From positions 1-64,000 of the forward strand of contig NZ_JAOAMU010000009.1 in NCBI RefSeq assembly GCF_025154075.1: DNA of 64,000 bases, written 5' to 3'. Source of the stretch: Chryseobacterium herbae (GTDB lineage: Bacteria > Bacteroidota > Bacteroidia > Flavobacteriales > Weeksellaceae). The position numbers and the translations under genes were made by a program. This document shows positions 8,514 through 17,102 of this stretch, piece after piece; positions within the stretch are counted from its first letter, which is position 1; each line of letters opens with the position of its first letter. The notes under the pieces are model-generated. The model did no database searches. It was not told the origin of the DNA and was given only the letters and a program-made list of their open reading frames with translations.

Positions 8514-9394
8514 AGATCGCAGCGATAGATATAGGAAGCAACGCCGCCAGACTTCTGATCAATGAAGTAAAGATCAGCAACAGAAAACCTGAATTTATAA
8601 AACTTAATCTTTTAAGAATCCCTCTGAGACTGGGCATGGATGTATTTACCATGGGCATGATCGGTGAGGAAAGGGAAAAAATGGTCATCGATTCGATGAA
8701 AATTTTCAGCGACCTTATGAAGATTTATAAAGTGGAGCATTACCGTGCCTGTGCCACCAGCGCCATGCGAGATGCCTCGAACGGAAATGAAATCATCCGA
8801 CAGGTTAAGGAAACCTCAGGAATCAATATAGAGATCATCTCCGGTGACGAAGAAGCAACACTGATCTATGAAAACCATGTAGCAGAAGGCCTTGATAAAG
8901 AATTCGCCTATTTATACATTGACGTTGGAGGAGGTTCTACAGAGCTTACTTTTTACGAAAACGGAAAGATGGTGTACGAAAAATCTTTCAATATCGGAAC
9001 CATCCGACTTCTGAATAATCTCGTAACTCCTGAAAACTGGCAGGAAATGAAGGATGAGATTAAAGATAATATCGTCAGCAAAAGACCCATCGTGGCTATC
9101 GGTTCTGGAGGGAATATCAATAAGGTATTCTCGATGAGCAAAACCAAAGACGGAAAACCGATGACACTTGCCCATCTTAAAAAGGTCTACAAAGAATTCA
9201 ATGAGCTTTCTGTAGAAGAAAGAATGACCAAGCATAACCTCAGAGAAGACAGGGCGGATGTTCTTGTTCACGCTTTGAGAATTTTCAATAATGTGATGTC
9301 ATGGTCGGATATCAACAGGATTTTTGTTCCTAAAATCTCCGTAGCAGATGGATTGATCCACAATATTTTCAGTCAGCTGCACGAAAAAAAATAA
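8510..9394 (+). CDS. ppx: Ppx/GppA-family exopolyphosphatase
   Basis: The 294-aa protein has the ASKHA-type phosphate-1 motif AAIDIGSNAARLLI (residues 4-17), SGDEEATLIY with a catalytic glutamate near 114-115, and DVGGGSTE (138-145). It is the short form of about 300 residues, without the C-terminal HD-like domain of E. coli Ppx (513 aa). It should hydrolyse polyphosphate ends or (p)ppGpp. The ATGA overlap with ppk indicates coupled expression. A terminator follows at 9416-9444. Confidence 0.93.
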   Translation: MKIAAIDIGSNAARLLINEVKISNRKPEFIKLNLLRIPLRLGMDVFTMGMIGEEREKMVIDSMKIFSDLMKIYKVEHYRACATSAMRDASNGNEIIRQVKETSGINIEIISGDEEATLIYENHVAEGLDKEFAYLYIDVGGGSTELTFYENGKMVYEKSFNIGTIRLLNNLVTPENWQEMKDEIKDNIVSKRPIVAIGSGGNINKVFSMSKTKDGKPMTLAHLKKVYKEFNELSVEERMTKHNLREDRADVLVHALRIFNNVMSWSDINRIFVPKISVADGLIHNIFSQLHEKK

Positions 9395-9415
9395 ATTTCT
9401 TACACAGTATATTCT

Positions 9416-9444
9416 AAAAACCGGTCATCATTTGGCTGGTTTTT
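9416..9444 (+). terminator. Terminator of the ppk-ppx operon
   Basis: A 9-bp stem AAAAACCGG / CTGGTTTTT (one G-T pair) with an 11-nt loop lies 21 nt after the ppx stop and runs into TTTTGCTTT. Confidence 0.7.
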
Positions 9445-9556
9445 GCTTTATGTAAAAAACTGTGCTTCAATATATCTTTTAAAATGTAATTTTTTTTCTG
9501 TAAATTTAAAGTAATACTATATCTTAGTACGTCTTGCATAATATCAACAATAGAAA

Positions 9557-10210
9557 ATGAATCCGATCAAAATAATTCTTACAGGAGCAACCGGTATGGT
9601 AGGTGAAGGTGTTTTAATGGAATGCCTTGAAAATCCTAATGTTTCAGAAATATTAAGCGTAAGCAGAAAACCTTCCGGAAAAACACATCCAAAGCTCAAA
9701 GAATATTTAGTTCCTGATTTCCTCACGATAGATCTCAACGATGAAAACCTGAAAGGCTATGATGCCTGCTTTTTCTGTGCAGGAATCAGCAGTGTGGGAA
9801 TGAGTGAAGAAGATTACACGAAGATCACTTACGATACCACCGTGTATTTTGCGAAGGCCGTTCTGAACCAGAATCCGGACATGGTTTTCAATTATGTCTC
9901 AGGAGCTCATACAGACAGTACCGAAAGCGGAAAACAGATGTGGGCAAGGGTAAAAGGCAGAACTGAAAATGCATTGAAAAAATTAGGCTTCAGAAATGCA
10001 TTTAATTTCCGTCCGGGATTCATGAAACCCGTTGAAGGTCAAATACATGTAAAATGGTTCTTCAAACCCATTATTTGGATTTTTCCTGTTTTTTTACCGT
10101 CAAAATCATTAACTTTACACGAAGTGGGCAGAGCAATGATCAATGGCGTGCACAAAGGTTACCCCACATCAGTTTTGGAAATCAGGGACATTAAAAATTT
10201 AGCAATATGA
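9557..10210 (+). CDS. NAD(P)H-binding Rossmann-fold protein (short atypical SDR/epimerase-like)
   Basis: The 217-aa protein starts with the dinucleotide-binding strand-loop-helix IILTGATGMVGEG (GxxGxxG at residues 10-16), followed by a basic SVSRKP patch that suggests NADPH. It contains NYVSGAHTDS and KGRTENAL in the places where the Ser and Lys of atypical short-chain dehydrogenases lie, but no YxxxK. It is of the HTATIP2/YwnB-like short class and may act as a redox sensor or quinone reductase. Substrate unknown. The stop overlaps the start of a 51-aa membrane peptide gene (ATGA). Confidence 0.8.
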   Translation: MNPIKIILTGATGMVGEGVLMECLENPNVSEILSVSRKPSGKTHPKLKEYLVPDFLTIDLNDENLKGYDACFFCAGISSVGMSEEDYTKITYDTTVYFAKAVLNQNPDMVFNYVSGAHTDSTESGKQMWARVKGRTENALKKLGFRNAFNFRPGFMKPVEGQIHVKWFFKPIIWIFPVFLPSKSLTLHEVGRAMINGVHKGYPTSVLEIRDIKNLAI

Positions 10211-10362
10211 GAGATATGGTAAAAAGAATTGTTCTGGTCGTTTTTGTACTTCTGGTCCTGACCGCGGTTTCAGGCTATTTTTATATGCAGAAACATCCGC
10301 TAGACGAAAAAACATCTGTAAATAAAACAATGAATATCACGGGAAGCAAAGTCAGCAAGTAA
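10207..10362 (+). CDS. Small single-pass membrane protein (51 aa)
   Basis: This small reading frame begins within the stop codon of the preceding gene (ATGA at 10207-10210) and encodes 51 residues. A basic start (MRDMVKR) is followed by one hydrophobic segment, residues 8-27 (IVLVVFVLLVLTAV core), and a short polar tail ending GSKVSK. The translational coupling and clean membrane-anchor composition argue that it is real. No family is recognised. It may anchor or modulate the Rossmann protein, which is inference only. Confidence 0.55.
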   Translation: MRDMVKRIVLVVFVLLVLTAVSGYFYMQKHPLDEKTSVNKTMNITGSKVSK

Positions 10363-10504
10363 ATTAACGAAAGGACGAGTTTTGCTGTTTTTCTTTTTGT
10401 TTCAACAGCAACCGTTACCTGTTTGTTAAACATTTATTAAAATTCCATTAAAATACTTGCGGGGTATAAAGTTCATTTTTGCATAAATCTAATGCAAGTA
10501 AAAA

Positions 10505-13500
10505 ATGACCAACAACTATCTATTAAAAGGATCTGTCATCGCCGCATTCTTCCTTCAGGGCGGGCTTTTCGGACAGACACTGATCCATTACTGGAATTTT
10601 AACACCAATACATCAGCAGCATCCATCACGACACCCTCTTCCACTTTGGTAAGTGGATCTCTTGCTGCCATAGCCGGCGGAACCAGCGAAATAGACTTTG
10701 CAGGAGGTACCGGACAAAATTTCAATATTGATAATTTAAATACAAGAAACGGCGATCCGTCCGGAACCCACCTAAGATTCAACAATCCGATTGGGGGCGC
10801 TTTACAGTTCAATCTTCCTACGACAGGTTATCAGAATGCTGTTGTCAAATTTACGACAAGACGATCTGGACAGGGCGCAGGAACTCAATCATGGTCTTAT
10901 TCAACGGATGGAAGTACTTTTGTTCCGTATCAGACCATCAATCCACAAGATGCCAATCCTCAGCTTATCACTTTTGATTTTTCTGCCGTTTCAGGTGTTT
11001 CCAATAACCCGAATTTTAAATTAAAAGTAGAATTCTCCGCTACAGGAGGTGGAACGGTTGGTAATAACCGTTTTGATAATTTTACAATGGACGCCACAGC
11101 CGCTGGAGGTACTGACACAACTCCTCCTACGACGACTTATCTTCCCGCTAACAACACAAATAATGCTTCTACCACTGTAAATCCAACGATTTCTTTCAAT
11201 GAGAATGTAAGGCTTACAGACAATTCCGCGATCACCGATTCTAATGCACAAAACCTTGTAGACTTACGTGTAGGAAATTCATCAGGTACTTCAGTTCCCT
11301 TCACAACCACTTTCAGTAATAATAAAATAACAATAATTCCTACGGCTGTACTTATTCCGGGACAGACGTATTATCTGGCTCTTAAACCCAATACGGTTGA
11401 AGATTTAAGTGATAATGGGGTTACAGCAGTGACATCAACCACCTTTACAACAGCCGGAACAACGGTTTCTTTGGACAAAAACTTCATTAAGGTGAATGAA
11501 AATGCAGGAAGTCTGGCCTTCAAGATCAATGTGACCAATCCTTCGGCTGCTACGGTTAATCTTGTGGTAAAACCGGCACCATTCAGTACTGCCGACAACA
11601 ATGATTTTACATTAGCCAATCAAACCATCAATATCACTCCTTCTACAACAACTTATACGGTTAATATTCCGATCATCGATGATACATTGGAAGAGCAGCA
11701 GGCAGAATATTTTGTAGTAAGCCTTGAAAATCCAACCGGGACAACGATTTCCGGAGATAATACAGCTACTGTTTATATTGTGGACAATGATAAACCTGCG
11801 CCGGTTCCTTCAGGACAGATTCAGCTGAACTATGTCGGAAGTTTTGATCCTTCCGGAAACAATAACAGTTCTACCGAAATTGTAGTTCATGATCCGGCCA
11901 GTCAGAAATTATTTACCATCAGTTCGATCACGGATGTTTTTGATATCATTGATTTCACTAATCCGAATGCTCTTTCTGTGGTTAAAACGGTGAATATGGC
12001 ATCTTATGGCGGAATCACAAGTATCGCCATTAAAAACGGGATCATTGCAACGGCTTCCCCGAATGCTGATCCGCAGCAGAATGGCTCAGTGGTCTTTTTT
12101 GACACTAATGGAAACTTCCTGAAACAGGTGACTGTGGGAGCCCTTCCTGATATGATCACTTTCAGTCCGGACGGAACAAAAGTGATCACAGCCAATGAAG
12201 GTGAACCGAATGATGCCTATACGATAGATCCTGAAGGAACCATCAGCATTATTGATATCTCTGGTGGAATTGGAAATCTTACCCAAAGTAATGTCACGAC
12301 GCTTAATTTTAACAGCTTCGATTCTCAGACCGCTGCTTTAATCGCCACAGGATTGAGAAAAGTAAGAACCAACAATACACTTTCTCAGGATCTTGAACCT
12401 GAATATGTGACGGTAAGCTCAGACAGTCAGAAAGCCTGGGTAACCCTTCAGGAAAACAATGCTGTGGCTGAAATCAATTTAGCCACAAAAACAATTTCCG
12501 GAATCTGGGGATTGGGCAAAAAAGATATGAGTCTTCCGGGTAATGGTTTTGATGCCTCAGATAACAATGGAGAAATACTGATTGCAAACTGGCCCGTGAA
12601 AGCCTACTACATTCCGGATGCCGTTCAGAATTACAAGATAGGAAACACCAATTATATCGTAACGGCTAATGAAGGTGATGAAAAAGATCTTTCAGGATAC
12701 AGCGAGAGAACCACAGTGGGAGCGAATACCTATACTTTGGATCCTGCTCTCTTTCCTCAGGCGTCTGTTTTAAAGGCATCTTATAACTTAGGCAGATTCA
12801 GAGTTTCCAGTGCGACGGGAAATACAGATTCAGATTTTGAAGAAATTTCAGCTTTGGGAGCACGTTCATTCTCTATTTTTAATGCTGATACCAAACAATT
12901 GGTTTATGACAGCGGTGACCGGTTTGAAAGATATATCGCAGCCAATCATCCCCTGATCTTTAATGCAGACAATGAAGCCAACGGTGCCAAAAACAGAAGC
13001 CGCGCTAAAGGTCCTGAACCGGAAGGAGTAGCTTTGGCGACCATCAATGGGCAGACTTACGCGTTTATCACTTTGGAAAGAACCGGAGGGGTAATGGTTT
13101 ATAATATTACCGATCCTAACAATCCTACGTTTACGGACTATAAACATTCACGTTCTACCTCAGCTTATGGTGGTGACAACGGTCCTGAAGGGATTACTTA
13201 TATCGCCCCGGCAAATACGACAACCGGAAAAGGCTATGTCATTATTGCCAACGAGATCAGCGGAACATTATCCATGTATGAAGTGGCTTCTCCTCCAACA
13301 TTGGGAACCGGTGAAATTAAGACTGAGAAAGCAACCTTCAATGTATTCCCTAACCCTGTCATGAAAGGAAATAAACTGTACTTCAACAGAGCGCAGGACT
13401 ATGAACTTTATGACCTATCAGGAAAAATGCTTGGAAAAGAGAAAAATGCTTTAACCATAGATACGTCAAAACTTTCTGCGGGTGTTTATCTTGTGAAAAC

Positions 13501-13537
13501 TTCGGAAGGACATGTGAAAAGAGTGATTGTAAAATAG
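10505..13537 (+). CDS. Choice-of-anchor I family T9SS surface protein with Ig-like and Calx-beta modules
   Basis: The 1010-aa protein has a signal peptide (about 1-23). In order it then has: an N-terminal beta-sandwich starting LIHYWNFNTN (24-195); an SbsA/Big_5-like Ig module with NPTISFNENV (about 205-318); a Calx-beta-like module with VNENAG and EEQQAEYFVVSLENP (about 320-430); the choice-of-anchor I domain (about 435-920), a beta-propeller-like region with repeated ITANEGEPNDA / VTANEGDEKD blocks; and a C-terminal T9SS type A domain starting FNVFPNPV. Anchor I proteins are related to secreted PhoX/esterase-like propellers. The ANEGE repeats may bind calcium. The enzyme activity is unproven. 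Confidence 0.85.
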   Translation: MTNNYLLKGSVIAAFFLQGGLFGQTLIHYWNFNTNTSAASITTPSSTLVSGSLAAIAGGTSEIDFAGGTGQNFNIDNLNTRNGDPSGTHLRFNNPIGGALQFNLPTTGYQNAVVKFTTRRSGQGAGTQSWSYSTDGSTFVPYQTINPQDANPQLITFDFSAVSGVSNNPNFKLKVEFSATGGGTVGNNRFDNFTMDATAAGGTDTTPPTTTYLPANNTNNASTTVNPTISFNENVRLTDNSAITDSNAQNLVDLRVGNSSGTSVPFTTTFSNNKITIIPTAVLIPGQTYYLALKPNTVEDLSDNGVTAVTSTTFTTAGTTVSLDKNFIKVNENAGSLAFKINVTNPSAATVNLVVKPAPFSTADNNDFTLANQTINITPSTTTYTVNIPIIDDTLEEQQAEYFVVSLENPTGTTISGDNTATVYIVDNDKPAPVPSGQIQLNYVGSFDPSGNNNSSTEIVVHDPASQKLFTISSITDVFDIIDFTNPNALSVVKTVNMASYGGITSIAIKNGIIATASPNADPQQNGSVVFFDTNGNFLKQVTVGALPDMITFSPDGTKVITANEGEPNDAYTIDPEGTISIIDISGGIGNLTQSNVTTLNFNSFDSQTAALIATGLRKVRTNNTLSQDLEPEYVTVSSDSQKAWVTLQENNAVAEINLATKTISGIWGLGKKDMSLPGNGFDASDNNGEILIANWPVKAYYIPDAVQNYKIGNTNYIVTANEGDEKDLSGYSERTTVGANTYTLDPALFPQASVLKASYNLGRFRVSSATGNTDSDFEEISALGARSFSIFNADTKQLVYDSGDRFERYIAANHPLIFNADNEANGAKNRSRAKGPEPEGVALATINGQTYAFITLERTGGVMVYNITDPNNPTFTDYKHSRSTSAYGGDNGPEGITYIAPANTTTGKGYVIIANEISGTLSMYEVASPPTLGTGEIKTEKATFNVFPNPVMKGNKLYFNRAQDYELYDLSGKMLGKEKNALTIDTSKLSAGVYLVKTSEGHVKRVIVK

Positions 13538-13550
13538 TAGGAGGTTGCGG

Positions 13551-13605
13551 GATTCGGGGTACGGGTTTGAGAGTCGGAGCGTTTTAGGGTTTGAGAGTGT
13601 AAAAG
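13551..13605 (-). repeat. CTCTC-rich repeat, single inverted copy
   Basis: Read on the minus strand, this stretch gives ACTCTCAAACCCTAAAAC, then GCTCCGACTCTCAAACCCG. These are the same words as the tandem array at 62131-62363. It directly precedes a heptamer element, so 13.55-13.79 kb is the mirror image of 61.94-62.36 kb. Confidence 0.75.
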
Positions 13606-13629
13606 TTAATTGGTATTTAACAGTTACTG

Positions 13630-13788
13630 ATTGGTAGTAATGTCTGAAATCTTTGTTCTTGGCTCTTGTTTCTTGAATCTACCATTCACTTGTATAGCAA
13701 AATTGACCATTGACGTTTCTCAATCTCAGCCTTAACCTAAAGTCTCACGTCTCATATCTCGTGTCTGAAATCTGACATCTGACATCTT
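13630..13788 (+). repeat. Heptamer-array element, copy A
   Basis: A conserved flank of roughly 65 nt (ATTCACTTGTATAGCAAAAT, TTGACCATTGACGTTTCTCA, CCTTAACCTAAA) leads into six diverged heptamers GTCTCAC GTCTCAT ATCTCGT GTCTGAA ATCTGAC ATCTGAC (13742-13783). The same order is seen at 46660-46842 and, inverted, at 61942-62070. No reading frame of note is inside. Confidence 0.8.
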
Positions 13789-13831
13789 AATACACCAATA
13801 GAAATACTTTAAATATAATTCAGTTGATGAG

Positions 13832-13857
13832 GTCCCGGATTTTCCGGGGCTTTTTTT
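13832..13857 (+). terminator. Intrinsic terminator upstream of the sirtuin gene
   Basis: Stem GTCCCGG / CCGGGGC (one G-T pair; 13832-13838 with 13844-13850) is followed by seven T. It ends transcription coming from the anchor I gene or the repeat region. It also lies inside the longest reading frame of the next gene, arguing for the internal start at 13905. Confidence 0.75.
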
Positions 13858-13904
13858 GTTTTTTGACCTGTAAATTCAGTAGATTTAGGCTTTTAATCAT
13901 TTTC

Positions 13905-14732
13905 ATGACAGAACAACTGGAAAGCATTATCGGAGAAGTTTATCACAAAGAAAGAAGAAATCTTTTTACTTTTCTTACCGGTGCCGGAATTTCATCCGAC
14001 AGTGGAATTCCTACCTATCGGGGAATTGATGGAATCTGGGTGAAAGGAACTCAGTTTCATAAGCCTGAAGAATTCGGAACACTCAGGTATTTTAAAAAAC
14101 ATCCTGAAGAGGTTCTACAGTATTCTCTTTTCCGGAAGAAAATGTTTGAAAGTGCATCGCCTAATGAAAGTCATTTTGAATTATCTGAAATTGAGAATAT
14201 CCTACAGGACCGTTTTCATCTGATTACTCAAAATATTGACAATCTTCACCATCGTGCCGGAAATCATAGGATTTATGAAATCCATGGAAATAACAGAGAA
14301 ATCAAGTGCTCAAATGGTTGTAAGGAAATTATAGCTCTTCCTGAAGAAATAAAAGGCAAAAACCTTGAAGAAGATCTCACAGAAAATGATATTTCTCTTC
14401 TGACCTGCAAAACCTGTGGCCATTGGATGCGTCCCAATATTCTGTGGTTTGATGAATATTATGATGAAAAAACAAATAAGAGATTCGGTTCCCTGAAAGT
14501 AGCCAAAAACAGCGGTATTCTTTTTATTGTCGGAACTTCCGGCGCAACCAGTCTTCCCATAGCTATTGCTGAAACAGCTTTGAAATATGGAGCTTTCATT
14601 GTGGACATTAATACTGAAGACAATAATTTCACTGATCTGATCAGGGATAAAAAAAACGCAGTGATCATCAGAGAAAGGTCTACTGATGTCTTAAAAACCA
14701 TTAAGCAGATTATTAAAAATATTGCCCATTAA
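13905..14732 (+). CDS. Sirtuin-type NAD-dependent protein deacylase (SIR2 family)
   Basis: With the start at 13905 the protein is 275 aa; an upstream ATG at 13824 would translate through a terminator and is less likely. Motifs seen are GAGIS (26-30), TQNID (108-112), the catalytic His127 in IHGN, a zinc ribbon with Cys135/Cys139 and Cys168/Cys171, and GTSGATS (210-216) for NAD ribose binding. All key sirtuin residues are present, so it should be an active NAD+-dependent deacetylase or deacylase. It also resembles the catalytic module of SIR2 NADases used in phage defence, but it has no extra effector domain. The barstar-like gene starts 1 nt after its stop. Confidence 0.88.
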   Translation: MTEQLESIIGEVYHKERRNLFTFLTGAGISSDSGIPTYRGIDGIWVKGTQFHKPEEFGTLRYFKKHPEEVLQYSLFRKKMFESASPNESHFELSEIENILQDRFHLITQNIDNLHHRAGNHRIYEIHGNNREIKCSNGCKEIIALPEEIKGKNLEEDLTENDISLLTCKTCGHWMRPNILWFDEYYDEKTNKRFGSLKVAKNSGILFIVGTSGATSLPIAIAETALKYGAFIVDINTEDNNFTDLIRDKKNAVIIRERSTDVLKTIKQIIKNIAH

Positions 14733-14733
14733 A

Positions 14734-15441
14734 ATGTTTGGATTTGCCTTTGATACTAGAACAGAACCTGAGATTATTGCTTATATGGATGATGTCAAAA
14801 ATATTGAACATAAAGCAGGTATTATTTACCATACCCTACAACTTATTAATGTAGACAATGTTCCTAATTTAATATCAGCAATAGAAAATGCTGCAAGGAT
14901 CTATGAAAACAATGGTTTCATTTGTTTTCTTGATGATAAATCTATTGTAACCAGAACTTTTATCGGCAATATCAGAGTAATAAAGTCCAAAAAGAATAAT
15001 ATTACTTTATTAGGGCAGGTATGGAGTAATCCTCCAGGCTACCACAAAGCAATGAAAATGAGATTAAATAATGAAATTATCGAAAAGAATATTTGGCAAA
15101 ACTTTAGGAAAGAAGAATTACAAGGCTGGCTGGTCCATGCACTTCACACTACGAGAATAGATGAAGTGAAAGAAAATATCAGTATTGAGATCGATGGAAA
15201 TAAATTTCACAATTTGGATGGCTTCTTCTGTACTTTAGGAGAAGAAGTTAATGGTATTGGAGGATACTTTGGAAGAGGGATTTATGCCTTGTCTGACTGC
15301 ATGCGTGGTGATTTTGGGGTAAAATCTATATCAGAATTAAAATGGCTAAATCATCAGAGAAGCAAAAAATTATTTAAAACTAAATTTGATGAAATACTTC
15401 AGGTTTTTGCAGATTACAATATAAAAGTGATTCTGGAATAA
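14734..15441 (+). CDS. Barstar-like protein with a novel N-terminal domain
   Basis: The protein is 235 aa from the ATG at 14734 (a TTG at 14722 would overlap the sirtuin gene). Residues 149-235 form a barstar-family domain: IEIDGNKF, FFCTLGEEVNGIGGYFGRG, ALSDCMRGDFG and a C-terminal ILQVFADYNIKVILE. Barstar Asp39 matches Asp188, but the position of Asp35, a main barnase contact, is Tyr184. The first 130 residues match no family I know. Barstar-like proteins neutralise ribonuclease toxins, yet no toxin gene is adjacent. The 1-nt spacing from the sirtuin gene suggests a two-gene operon. Confidence 0.75.
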   Translation: MFGFAFDTRTEPEIIAYMDDVKNIEHKAGIIYHTLQLINVDNVPNLISAIENAARIYENNGFICFLDDKSIVTRTFIGNIRVIKSKKNNITLLGQVWSNPPGYHKAMKMRLNNEIIEKNIWQNFRKEELQGWLVHALHTTRIDEVKENISIEIDGNKFHNLDGFFCTLGEEVNGIGGYFGRGIYALSDCMRGDFGVKSISELKWLNHQRSKKLFKTKFDEILQVFADYNIKVILE

Positions 15442-15443
15442 AA

Positions 15444-15480
15444 AGACTCTGGCGGAAAGCTTCGCTTTCCGCCAGAGTCT
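15444..15480. terminator. Bidirectional terminator between the barstar-like and flotillin genes
   Basis: A 17-bp perfect stem (15444-15460 with 15464-15480) closes on a TTC loop and starts 3 nt after the barstar-like stop. It is 23 nt from the stop of the convergent flotillin gene, so it can serve both. Confidence 0.85.
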
Positions 15481-15502
15481 AAATCTATATCTATAATTTC
15501 AA

Positions 15503-17071
15503 TTATGCTTTCGGAGCTTCAGCTTCCGGATTCATATCATCAAAATTCTTTTTCTCTTTCTTTTCAGGAACCATAATAATTTCTTTCTGAACTTCTTCCG
15601 GTCTTCCTTTTAAATACTCCGGTAAATTAAGACCGGCCATATTAAACAGATCGTTCAATGGTGGTACTGTTTTCATCATTCCTGAAACAAAATTAGCGGT
15701 AGAACCGTTTCCGTCCTGTCCGTTTCCGCTGTCCCAAACCGTAATCTTATCGATTTTAATATTTTTGACAGCTTCCACCTGGGTTTTAACCAATTCAGGA
15801 AGTTTTTCAATTAACAGCAACTGGAAGGCACTGTTGGTATCACCACCGGCAGCCTGTACGATCTTATCGTAACCTTGAGCCTGTTTAGTCAGGATCTCAT
15901 AAAGACCTTTTGCTTCCGCTTCCATTTTAGCGAAAATAGCATCTGCTTCTCCTTTTGCTTGTAGTCTGATTTTCTCAGCTTCTGCCTGTGCATCAATGAT
16001 GGCTTTTTGTTTTGCAATTTCCGCGTGTACTACAATATTCGCCTGCTGGGTAGAACGTTCTCTTTCTCCCCTCGCAACTTCCGCTTTCTGTTCTGCAAGG
16101 TAAGATTCTTCCAAAGATCGTGCAGCCTGTACTTTTTCTGCAGCGGTTGCAATTCTCAATGCTTCCGCTTCTTTTTCTCTTCTTTCTGCATCAGAGTTGG
16201 CGATGGTAATTTTGGCTTCGTTTTCCCCTTTTACAGCGATAGAGTTCGCCAGAGAAGTCGCAATTCTTGATTCCTTTGCCGCTTCTGCCTTACCGATGGA
16301 CTCATCCTTTATGGCTGAAGCAATACTTACTTCTCTATCTTTTTGCGTGATCGCAATTTTTACGTCTCTGTCTCTTTGCGTTTCGGCGATCTGCGTATCC
16401 TTTTCTCTGTCGGCAATTGCCTTTCCGGTTTCCCCGATCTTTGTTTGCTCGGCAACACTGATGATGGCTTCATTAATCGCTTTTGCTGCTGCTTCTTTAC
16501 CTAAAGCTTCAATATATCCGGACTCATCTCTGATATCCGTAACGTTTACGTTGATCAGTTTTAAACCGATTTTCTTTAATTCCGTATCTACGTTTTTAGA
16601 AATATTATCTAAGAATTTATCTCTGTCAGAGTTGATCTCTTCAATCGTCATCGTAGCAATAACCAAACGAAGCTGACCGAAAAGGATATCTTTAGAAAGT
16701 TCCTGAATCTGCTCCTGAGCCAATCCCAATAATCTCTCTGCCGCATTTCCCATAGAATCCGGTTCTGTAGAAATGGCGATGGTAAATCTACACGGTACAT
16801 CTACACGGATATTCTGCCTGGATAAGGCATTGGTAAGATTGGCCTCGATAGAAATAGGTTTCAGATCAAGGTACGCAAAATCCTGGATGACCGGCCATAC
16901 GAAAGCACCGCCTCCATGGATACATTTTGCTGAGCTCCCACCCGTTTTACCGTAAATAACCAAAATTTTATCCGACGGACATCTTTTATACCTCGAAATA
17001 AGGGCCAAAAATGTGACGAATAGTACAAGTACAATAACTAATGTTAAAATAAGACTTCCTGGTATTGCCAT
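15503..17071 (-). CDS. Flotillin-like SPFH-domain membrane protein
   Basis: The 522-aa protein has one N-terminal membrane segment (about 6-26), then an SPFH/band-7 domain (about 30-210). A long Ala/Glu/Lys-rich coiled coil with repeated KDREV, AEAKE, GEADA and AEAEKI elements runs to about residue 395, and a C-terminal flotillin tail ends in an acidic/Lys segment. This is the YqiK/FloT-type architecture that scaffolds membrane microdomains and oligomerises through the coiled coil. The upstream gene at 17103-17669 encodes NfeD, the usual partner of flotillins, with a 31-nt spacer, so they form an operon. Confidence 0.95.
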   Translation of the reverse strand: MAIPGSLILTLVIVLVLFVTFLALISRYKRCPSDKILVIYGKTGGSSAKCIHGGGAFVWPVIQDFAYLDLKPISIEANLTNALSRQNIRVDVPCRFTIAISTEPDSMGNAAERLLGLAQEQIQELSKDILFGQLRLVIATMTIEEINSDRDKFLDNISKNVDTELKKIGLKLINVNVTDIRDESGYIEALGKEAAAKAINEAIISVAEQTKIGETGKAIADREKDTQIAETQRDRDVKIAITQKDREVSIASAIKDESIGKAEAAKESRIATSLANSIAVKGENEAKITIANSDAERREKEAEALRIATAAEKVQAARSLEESYLAEQKAEVARGERERSTQQANIVVHAEIAKQKAIIDAQAEAEKIRLQAKGEADAIFAKMEAEAKGLYEILTKQAQGYDKIVQAAGGDTNSAFQLLLIEKLPELVKTQVEAVKNIKIDKITVWDSGNGQDGNGSTANFVSGMMKTVPPLNDLFNMAGLNLPEYLKGRPEEVQKEIIMVPEKKEKKNFDDMNPEAEAPKA

Positions 17072-17102
17072 AAATAGTTTTTATAAAATGGTTGATAATG
17101 AA

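Noticed and set aside
13824..13904. 27-residue N-terminal extension of the sirtuin
   Set aside because: It is encoded by the terminator hairpin and T-tract and has no family counterpart.
13905..14732. Sirtuin as a certain antiphage NADase
   Set aside because: Catalytic residues and the zinc ribbon fit an ordinary deacylase, with no effector or sensor domain to support a defence role on its own; kept only as a hypothesis.
16197..16676. A 159-aa plus-strand frame opposite the flotillin gene
   Set aside because: Antisense shadow of the Ala/Glu-rich coiled coil, whose codon bias keeps the opposite strand open.
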